Assembly: GCF_030209175.1 (NCBI RefSeq)
Contig: NZ_JARVSM010000004.1
Coordinates: 496,001 to 560,000 of the forward strand
Direction of reading: 5' to 3'
Length of the DNA stretch: 64,000 nt
DNA from: Pseudomonas sp. efr-133-TYG-5
GTDB lineage: Bacteria; Pseudomonadota; Gammaproteobacteria; Pseudomonadales; Pseudomonadaceae
Below, piece by piece: positions 57,720-64,000 of this stretch. Position 1 is the first letter of the stretch, and every line of letters begins with the position of its first letter. Both the position numbers and the translations under genes were made by a program. Below the pieces are notes generated by a model, which had not been told where the DNA came from, did no database searches, and saw only the letters and a program-made list of their open reading frames with translations.

Positions 57720-59780
57720 ATGATAAAAGCAAAAACAGGCAAGTCCGCAGAAGGCTCGCGCAGCCGCTCGCAGATCATCGTGCTGTTCATCGCACTGATC
57801 GTGTTCATCATGCTGCTGTTCGCCAACTTCGCTTACCTCAACACCCAGGCCAACTACGACAAGCAGTACATCGGCCATGCCGGTGAGCTGCGGGTGCTGT
57901 CGCAGCGGATCGCCAAGAACGCCACCGAAGCCGCCGCCGGCAAGGCTGCCGCCTTCAAGCTGCTGGGCGATGCGCGCAACGATTTCGCCCAGCGCTGGGG
58001 CTATCTGAAGAAAGGCGACCCGGCCACCGGCCTGCCGCCGGCGCCGTCCGTCGTGCGCCCGGAAATGCGCGCCGTGCAGCTGGACTGGGAGCGCCTGCTG
58101 AAAAACACCGACGCGATTCTCTCCAGCGAACAGACCGTGCTGTCGCTGCATCAGGTCGCCGCGACCCTGGCCGAAACCGTGCCGCAGCTGCAGATCGAGT
58201 ACGAAAAAGTCGTTGAAATCCTGCTCCAGCGCGGTGCCCCGGCGGCGCAAGTGGCGATGGCCCAGCGTCAGTCGCTGCTCGCCGAACGCATTCTCGGTGC
58301 GGTCAACACCGTGCTGTCCGGCGATGAAAACTCGCAGCAGGCTGCCGATGCCTTTGGCCGCGACGCCACGCGTTTCGGCCAGGTGCTCAACGGCATGCTG
58401 CAAGGCAATCCGGCGCTGAAAATCAGCCAGGTCGAAGACCGTGACGCGCGGGCGCGGCTGAGCGAGATTTCCGAGCTGTTCCAGTTCGTCTCCGGCTCCG
58501 TGGATGAAATCCTCGAGACCTCGCCGGAGCTGTTCAAGGTGCGCGAGTCGGCAACCAATATCTTCAGCCTGTCGCAGACTCTGCTCGACGAAGCCTCGCA
58601 CCTGGCCAGCCGCTTCGAAAACCTCGCCGGCGGGCGCAGCACCGACACCATCGGCGGCTACGTGCTGGGGCTGCTGGCGCTGGCCTCGATCATCCTGATC
58701 GGCATGGTCATGGTCCGCGAAACCAATCGCCAGTTGCGCGAGACGGCGGAAAAGAACGAGCGCAACCAGAACGCGATCATGCGCCTGCTCGACGAGATCG
58801 AAGACCTCGCCGACGGCGACCTGACCGTGACCGCCTCGGTGACCGAGGACTTCACCGGGACCATCGCCGACTCGATCAACTATTCGGTCGACCAGTTGCG
58901 CGACCTGGTGGCGACCATCAACCTCACGGCCGGGCAGGTGGCGGCCGCGGTGCAGGAAACCCAGGCCACCGCGATGCATCTGGCCCAGGCCTCGGAGCAT
59001 CAGGCGCAGCAGATTTCCGAAGCCTCGACGGCGATCAGTGACATGGCCCAGTCCATCGACCAGGTGTCGGCCAACGCGGCCGAATCCTCGGCGGTGGCCG
59101 AGCGCTCGGTGGAGATTGCCAACAAGGGCAACGAGGTGGTGCACAACACCATCCACGGCATGGACAACATCCGCGAACAGATTCAGGACACCGCCAAGCG
59201 CATCAAGCGCCTCGGCGAGTCGTCCCAGGAAATCGGCGACATCGTCAGCCTGATCGACGACATTGCCGACCAGACCAACATTCTCGCCCTCAATGCGGCG
59301 ATTCAGGCGTCGATGGCCGGCGACGCCGGGCGCGGGTTTGCCGTGGTCGCCGACGAAGTGCAGCGCCTGGCCGAGCGTTCGTCCGCGGCAACCCGGCAGA
59401 TCGAAACCCTGGTGCGGGCGATCCAGACCGACACCAACGAAGCCGTGATTTCCATGGAACAGACCACCACCGAAGTGGTGCGCGGCGCGCGGTTGGCGCA
59501 GGATGCCGGTGTGGCCCTGGAAGAAATCGAAGGCGTGTCGAAGACGCTGGCGGCGCTGATCCAGAGCATTTCCAACGCGGCGCAACAGCAGACGTCTTCG
59601 GCCGGGCAGATTTCCCTGACGATGAACGTGATCCAGCAGATCACCTCGCAGACGTCGTCCGGTTCCACGGCCACCGCCGAAAGCATCGGCAACCTGGCGA
59701 AAATGGCCAGCCAGCTGCGCCGTTCGGTGTCCGGTTTCACCTTGCCGGCGGCGCCTGCGCCCGCGACGGACAAGGTCTGA
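57720..59780 (+). CDS. pilJ: Twitching motility chemoreceptor PilJ
   Basis: A 686-residue transmembrane methyl-accepting protein. First helix about residues 18-40 (IIVLFIALIVFIMLLFANFA), two PilJ-type sensor repeats in the periplasm, second helix near 315-335, HAMP (ETNRQLRETAEKN...), then the signalling domain with DQTNILALNAAIQASMAG and FAVVADEVQRLAERSS. It signals to ChpA through PilI. The REPIN upstream separates it from pilI. Confidence 0.95.
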   Translation: MIKAKTGKSAEGSRSRSQIIVLFIALIVFIMLLFANFAYLNTQANYDKQYIGHAGELRVLSQRIAKNATEAAAGKAAAFKLLGDARNDFAQRWGYLKKGDPATGLPPAPSVVRPEMRAVQLDWERLLKNTDAILSSEQTVLSLHQVAATLAETVPQLQIEYEKVVEILLQRGAPAAQVAMAQRQSLLAERILGAVNTVLSGDENSQQAADAFGRDATRFGQVLNGMLQGNPALKISQVEDRDARARLSEISELFQFVSGSVDEILETSPELFKVRESATNIFSLSQTLLDEASHLASRFENLAGGRSTDTIGGYVLGLLALASIILIGMVMVRETNRQLRETAEKNERNQNAIMRLLDEIEDLADGDLTVTASVTEDFTGTIADSINYSVDQLRDLVATINLTAGQVAAAVQETQATAMHLAQASEHQAQQISEASTAISDMAQSIDQVSANAAESSAVAERSVEIANKGNEVVHNTIHGMDNIREQIQDTAKRIKRLGESSQEIGDIVSLIDDIADQTNILALNAAIQASMAGDAGRGFAVVADEVQRLAERSSAATRQIETLVRAIQTDTNEAVISMEQTTTEVVRGARLAQDAGVALEEIEGVSKTLAALIQSISNAAQQQTSSAGQISLTMNVIQQITSQTSSGSTATAESIGNLAKMASQLRRSVSGFTLPAAPAPATDKV

Positions 59781-59795
59781 GGCAGCGGAGTGGGT

Positions 59796-62700
59796 ATGGC
59801 TGACCGGCACGACTATGTGGCCCTCGAATGGGTCAAGGGCGAAATTGCCGAAACGCTGAAACAGGCGCACCAGGCCATCGAAGGCGTGCTCGACGATTCG
59901 CAGGCCACGCCGGGCCTGGACGAATGCCTGGCGTACATCCATCAGGTGCATGGCAGCCTGCAGATGGTCGAGTTCTACGGCGCGGCTTTGCTCGCCGAAG
60001 AGATGGAACATCTGGTCGAGGCCTTGCAGCAGGAGCGCATCAGTCACCGTGACGAAGCCCTGCACCTGCTGTTGCAGGCACTCGGCCAATTGCCGATCTA
60101 CCTCGACCGCGTGCAGGGCGCCCGGCGTGACCTGCCGCTGGTGGTGCTGCCGCTGATCAACGACCTGCGCAGTGCCCGTGGCGAAAGCCTGCTGTCGGAA
60201 ACCAGCCTGTTCAGTCCGCAATTGCCGCCGTTGCCGGCGCTGAGCGCCGAAGCCCTGGCGCTGCTGGAACCGGCGGAGTTGCCCAGCGTGCTGCGCAAGT
60301 TGCGGCAGATGCTGCAGATGGCCCTGGTCGGTCTGTTGCGCGAGCAGGATGACCAGACCCACCTGGGCTATCTGGCGAAACTGTTCAGCCGTCTCGAAGC
60401 GCTGAGCGGCGAGGCGCCGTTGAGCCCGCTGTGGCAAGTCGCCTCGGCGCTGGTCGAGGGCATGCGCGAGGGGCGCATCGCCAACAGCCCGGCCCTGCGC
60501 AGCCTGTTCAAGGATGCCGACAAGGAGCTCAAGCGCCTGCTCGAGCAGGGCATGCCCGGGCTCAACCAGCCGCCCCCGCCGGAGCTGCTGAAAAGCCTGC
60601 TGTTCTATATTGCCAAAGCCGAACACCCCACCAGGCAGATGCTGACCATGAAAGATCGCTACGCCCTGGACGACGCGCTGCCCGACAGCGCGATGGTCGA
60701 CGAAGAACGCGCACGCCTTGCCGGCCCCGACCGCGATGCGATGCGCTCGGTGCTCGCGGCGTTGTGCGAGGAGCTGGTGCGGGTCAAGGAACGCCTCGAC
60801 CTGTTCGTGCGCAGCGACCGCCAGCACGCCTCTGACCTGGACAGTCTGCTGGCGCCGCTGCGGCAGATCGCCGACACCCTGGCGGTGCTCGGTTTCGGCC
60901 AGCCGCGCAAGGTCATCATCGATCAACTGGCGGTGGTGCTCAGCCTCGCCCAGGGCCAGCGCGAGCCCAACGACGCGATCCTGATGGATGTTGCCGGCGC
61001 CTTGCTCTACGTCGAAGCGACGCTGGCCGGGATGGTCGGCACGGTCGAGCCGGAGAGCCAGGACGACGGCCAGCTGCCGACCACCGACCTGACGCAGATT
61101 CACCAGATCGTGATCAAGGAAGCGCGGATCTGCCTGCAACAGGCCAAGGACATGATCGTCGACTACATCGACGCCGACTGGGACCGCCAGCAGCTGCAAG
61201 CCTTGCCGGCGCTGCTGACCCAGGTGCGGGGCGCGCTGGTGATGATTCCGCTGAGCCGCGCGGCGAGCCTGCTCGAAGCCTGCAACGGCTTTATCCGCGA
61301 GCACCTGCTGCTCGACCCGCAGGAGCCGGGCTGGCAGCAACTGGACCGCCTCGCTGACGCCATCAGCAGCATCGAGTATTACCTGGAACGCCTCAGCGAC
61401 GATCCGCAGTCCGCCAGCGAGCAGCTGCTGGATGTCGCGCAGAACAGCCTGGCCAGCCTGGGTTATTTCCCCAGCGAACAACACGTGCCGGTGCTCGAAG
61501 ATCGCCTCAGCCCCAGCGAAGCGCTGGTGATGCAGGACTTGCAGGCGCTGGATGACCCGCAGGTCGCGCAGACCCTGGCCGACGTGCTGGCCAGCCCGGT
61601 GTCGGCGGTCAACCCGCCGGCGCTGACCACGCCGGGCAGCCTGATGCCGCCGCCGGCCGATGAAGCCCCGGTGGACGATGAACTGCGCGAAGTGTTCCTC
61701 GAGGAAACCGAGGAGGTGCTCGATGTGCTTCGCGAGTACCTGCCGCGCTGGTCGGCCGCCCCGGATGACCGCGCGGCGCTGACCGAACTGCGCCGTGCCT
61801 TTCATACCCTCAAGGGCAGCGGGCGCATGGTCCGCGCACTGGTTCTCGGCGAACTGGCCTGGGCTGTGGAAAACCTGCTCAACCGTGTCCTGGAACACAG
61901 CGTCGAACCGTCGTCTGCGGTGCAGCAGTTGCTCGCCGACAGCGTGTTGTTGCTGCCCGACCTGATCGCCGAGTTCGCCATCCAGGCCCAGCGCCAGCGC
62001 CACGATGTCGATCAACTGGCGGCCCGCGCCCATGCGCTGGCCAAGGGCGACGTAGCGTTGCCCGCCGAAGATGTGGCCGATGTCGCCGCGCTCGATCCGC
62101 TGTTGCTGGAGATCTTCCGCAACGAGGCCGAGACCCACCTGGCCAGTCTCAACCGCTTTCTCGATCAGGCCGCCGAACATGTACCGTTGCAGGCCAGCGA
62201 CGAGTTGCAGCGCGCCCTGCATACGCTCAAGGGCAGCGCCTCGATGGCCGGCGTGCTGCCGATTGCCGAGCTGGCCGCGCCGCTGGACAAACTGGCCCGC
62301 GAGTTCAAGGCTCATCAACTGGCGCTGGACCTCGACGAAGTGGAGCTGCTGCTGGAGGCCGAGGGCCTGTTGCGCGTCGGTCTGCGCCAGTTGCGCAACG
62401 ATCCGCTGGCGCCGATCGTCGGCGCGCAGTCGCTGATCAAACGCACCGAAAGCCTGCTCGGCGAACGCCTGGAATCGATCCTCAGCACGCCGCACAGCGG
62501 CGTGCGGGTCAAGCGCGATCCGCAACTGATCAACAACTTCCTGGCCCAGGGCATGGACATCCTGCTCGACGCGGAAAACCTCCTGCAGCGCTGGCAGCAG
62601 CACCCTGGCGAACGCCAGGAACTCAGCGCACTGCTCGATGAGCTGACCACCCTCGGCGAGGGCGCGCACCTGGCCGACCTGCTGCCGGTGGACGTGCTCT

Positions 62701-64000
62701 GCGAAGCCCTGCTCGATCTCTACGGCGCGGTGGAAGAAAGCAGCCTGGCGGTCAGCGAGCGGTTTTTTCACGAAGCGCAGCAGGCGCACGAAGCGCTGAT
62801 CAACATGCTCGACGAGCTGGCCGCCGGCCAGGAAGTCACGCCGCAACCGCAGCGCATCCGCGCCTTGCACGAACTGCTCGACGACAGCCTCGACCCGTCG
62901 GCCATGGGCCTGATCCGCAGCGACGGCAGCCGCACCCTGAGCATCCAGGAACTGGGCAGCGCCACCGCCGAACTGCACCAGCGCGACAACGAGCCGCTGG
63001 CCGCCGATGACGAAATCGTCGAGATCTTCCTCGAAGAGGCGGTAGACATCATCGACAGCGCCGGCCAGGCCTTGCAGCGCTGGCTTGGTGATCCGGACAA
63101 CGCGGCGCCGCTGTCGTCGCTGCAGCGCGATCTGCACACGCTCAAGGGCGGCGCGCGGATGGCCGAGGTCGACGCGGTGGGCAACCTGGCCCAGGAACTG
63201 GAAAGTCTTTATCAAGGCCTGGTGGATCGTCGCTACAGCCACAGCGATGCGCTGGGACGGCTGTTGCTGCGCAGTCACGAACGCCTGGCGCTGTTCCTTG
63301 AGCAATTGCAGCAGCATCGGCCGCTGACCGAGGCCGAGGATCTGATCGCGGCGCTCCGCCAGTGGCGCCAGCCGCATGCCGCCGGTGCGCCAGCCTCGCC
63401 CGCAGCGCCCGCAGCGGATCACGCCGGGCAGGATCCGGAGCTGCTGGAGATCTTCCTCGAGGAAGGTTTCGACATCATCGAAAACTCCGGCGCCGCGCTG
63501 CTGCGCTGGCAGGCCGAGCCGGGCAATCGCCAGGAAGTGGAAACCCTGTTGCGCGATCTGCACACGCTCAAGGGCGGTGCGCGGATGGTCGAAATCGGCC
63601 CGATCGGCGACCTCGCCCATGAGCTGGAATACCTCTACGAGAGCCTTTCCAGCGGCGTGCTGCAAGCGAGCGCCGAGCTGTTCGCCCTGGTGCAGCGCAG
63701 CCATGATCGCCTGGCGCAGATGCTCGACGCGGTGCGCGCCGGACAGCCGTGCCCGCCAGCGGATCGGCTGATCAGCGCGATCCAGAATTTCAGTCATCCG
63801 AGCACGCCACAGACCCCGGCACTGCCGCCAGCGGTGGCCCCGCTGGCGGCGAAGACCGAGCCGCAGACGGCGCCTGCCGAGCCGGGCGCGGACATGGTCA
63901 AGGTCTCCGCCGAACTGCTCGACGAACTGGTCAACCTGGCCGGGGAAACCTCGATCTTCCGCGGGCGTATCGAACAGCAGGTCAACGATGCGCAGACCGC
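59796..64000 (+). CDS. chpA: Pil-Chp histidine kinase ChpA, N-terminal part (runs off the edge)
   Basis: The frame is open from ATG 59796 to the window end, about 1401 codons of a protein near 2,400 residues in P. aeruginosa. MADRHDYVALEWVKGEIAET is the ChpA start. A FimL-like region covers roughly residues 1-560. Four canonical phosphotransfer domains show HTLKG motifs with His at residues 670, 809, 1114 and 1256. The visible end (MVKVSAELLDELVNLAGE) opens the kinase dimerisation region. It starts 16 bases after pilJ, so pilK is not between them. A GTG two codons upstream is an alternative start. Confidence 0.93.
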   Translation, partial: MADRHDYVALEWVKGEIAETLKQAHQAIEGVLDDSQATPGLDECLAYIHQVHGSLQMVEFYGAALLAEEMEHLVEALQQERISHRDEALHLLLQALGQLPIYLDRVQGARRDLPLVVLPLINDLRSARGESLLSETSLFSPQLPPLPALSAEALALLEPAELPSVLRKLRQMLQMALVGLLREQDDQTHLGYLAKLFSRLEALSGEAPLSPLWQVASALVEGMREGRIANSPALRSLFKDADKELKRLLEQGMPGLNQPPPPELLKSLLFYIAKAEHPTRQMLTMKDRYALDDALPDSAMVDEERARLAGPDRDAMRSVLAALCEELVRVKERLDLFVRSDRQHASDLDSLLAPLRQIADTLAVLGFGQPRKVIIDQLAVVLSLAQGQREPNDAILMDVAGALLYVEATLAGMVGTVEPESQDDGQLPTTDLTQIHQIVIKEARICLQQAKDMIVDYIDADWDRQQLQALPALLTQVRGALVMIPLSRAASLLEACNGFIREHLLLDPQEPGWQQLDRLADAISSIEYYLERLSDDPQSASEQLLDVAQNSLASLGYFPSEQHVPVLEDRLSPSEALVMQDLQALDDPQVAQTLADVLASPVSAVNPPALTTPGSLMPPPADEAPVDDELREVFLEETEEVLDVLREYLPRWSAAPDDRAALTELRRAFHTLKGSGRMVRALVLGELAWAVENLLNRVLEHSVEPSSAVQQLLADSVLLLPDLIAEFAIQAQRQRHDVDQLAARAHALAKGDVALPAEDVADVAALDPLLLEIFRNEAETHLASLNRFLDQAAEHVPLQASDELQRALHTLKGSASMAGVLPIAELAAPLDKLAREFKAHQLALDLDEVELLLEAEGLLRVGLRQLRNDPLAPIVGAQSLIKRTESLLGERLESILSTPHSGVRVKRDPQLINNFLAQGMDILLDAENLLQRWQQHPGERQELSALLDELTTLGEGAHLADLLPVDVLCEALLDLYGAVEESSLAVSERFFHEAQQAHEALINMLDELAAGQEVTPQPQRIRALHELLDDSLDPSAMGLIRSDGSRTLSIQELGSATAELHQRDNEPLAADDEIVEIFLEEAVDIIDSAGQALQRWLGDPDNAAPLSSLQRDLHTLKGGARMAEVDAVGNLAQELESLYQGLVDRRYSHSDALGRLLLRSHERLALFLEQLQQHRPLTEAEDLIAALRQWRQPHAAGAPASPAAPAADHAGQDPELLEIFLEEGFDIIENSGAALLRWQAEPGNRQEVETLLRDLHTLKGGARMVEIGPIGDLAHELEYLYESLSSGVLQASAELFALVQRSHDRLAQMLDAVRAGQPCPPADRLISAIQNFSHPSTPQTPALPPAVAPLAAKTEPQTAPAEPGADMVKVSAELLDELVNLAGETSIFRGRIEQQVNDAQT

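Noticed and set aside
57705..63797. Antisense open frame of 2030 codons across pilJ and chpA
   Set aside because: It mirrors the real genes in a GC-rich genome; its translation is low-complexity (His, Gln, Arg-rich) and the plus strand shows clear PilJ and ChpA domains.

Overview
The window is a GC-rich chromosomal segment from a Pseudomonas, most likely of the P. fluorescens group. The evidence is gene order and repeats. From memory, the run folA - ilvD - pfpI-like - mutM - ferredoxin - coaD - GMC oxidoreductase - calB - TetR - rsmD - M16 pair - ftsYEX - rpoH - mtgA - thiSG - trmB - hemW - rdgB - metXW - yggT - proC - yggS - pilT - pyrC'BR - ruvX - yqgE - tonB - gshB - pilGHIJ-chpA follows the P. 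aeruginosa PAO1 order from about PA0350 to PA0413. Many intergenic gaps also carry the REP/REPIN repeats typical of P. fluorescens (core GTGGGAGCGAGCCTGCTCGC). I saw no rRNA, tRNA, CRISPR array, prophage or insertion sequence.

Region by region. 1-3.2 kb is the end of a 2-aminoethylphosphonate module: transporter permease end, binding protein, FAD amine oxidase and a PhnZ-type HD oxygenase. 3.3-6.5 kb holds a small acidic-repeat protein and a paired GTPase (DUF3482) and membrane protein (DUF2868). 6.5-11.8 kb holds folA, a cystine symporter, a phosphorylcholine phosphatase and ilvD. 12.1-15.8 kb is an accessory island (see below). 15.8-31.7 kb holds rlmI, a PfpI-like protein, an HDOD protein, mutM, ferredoxin, coaD, a periplasmic GMC oxidase set with coniferyl aldehyde dehydrogenase, a sulfurtransferase, an AraC regulator, a YheT hydrolase, rsmD and two M16 peptidases. 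32-49 kb is housekeeping: ftsYEX-rpoH, mtgA, thiSG, trmB, kptA, hemW-rdgB, metXW, yggU-yggT-proC-yggS, pilT and an NlpC/P60 hydrolase. 49-56 kb holds a TM2 protein, the pyrimidine operon with a degenerate dihydroorotase, ruvX-yqgE, tonB and gshB. 56-64 kb is the Pil-Chp chemosensory operon. chpA runs off the right edge.

The most interesting feature is the minus-strand operon at 15478-12104. It begins with a 72-base gene for a 23-residue peptide (15407-15478), with a good Shine-Dalgarno and a near-consensus sigma-70 promoter. A 12-bp-stem hairpin with a T tract lies between it and the rest, as often seen between a RiPP precursor and its enzymes. Then come a SagB/ThcOx-type flavin dehydrogenase, an AurF-type diiron oxygenase with all seven metal ligands, and a Bcr/CflA-type MFS exporter, each overlapping the next by 4-8 bases. 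There is no YcaO cyclodehydratase and no PEARL enzyme. I read this as a compact, possibly undescribed pathway that oxidises a very short ribosomal peptide and exports the product. The peptide, hairpin and promoter are read directly from sequence. The RiPP interpretation is inference.

Other points worth checking: kptA sits between two near-identical REPINs; pilU is missing after pilT and pilK is missing between pilJ and chpA; ftsY carries an in-frame hexanucleotide repeat; and the gshB stop codon lies inside a 7-bp tandem repeat.
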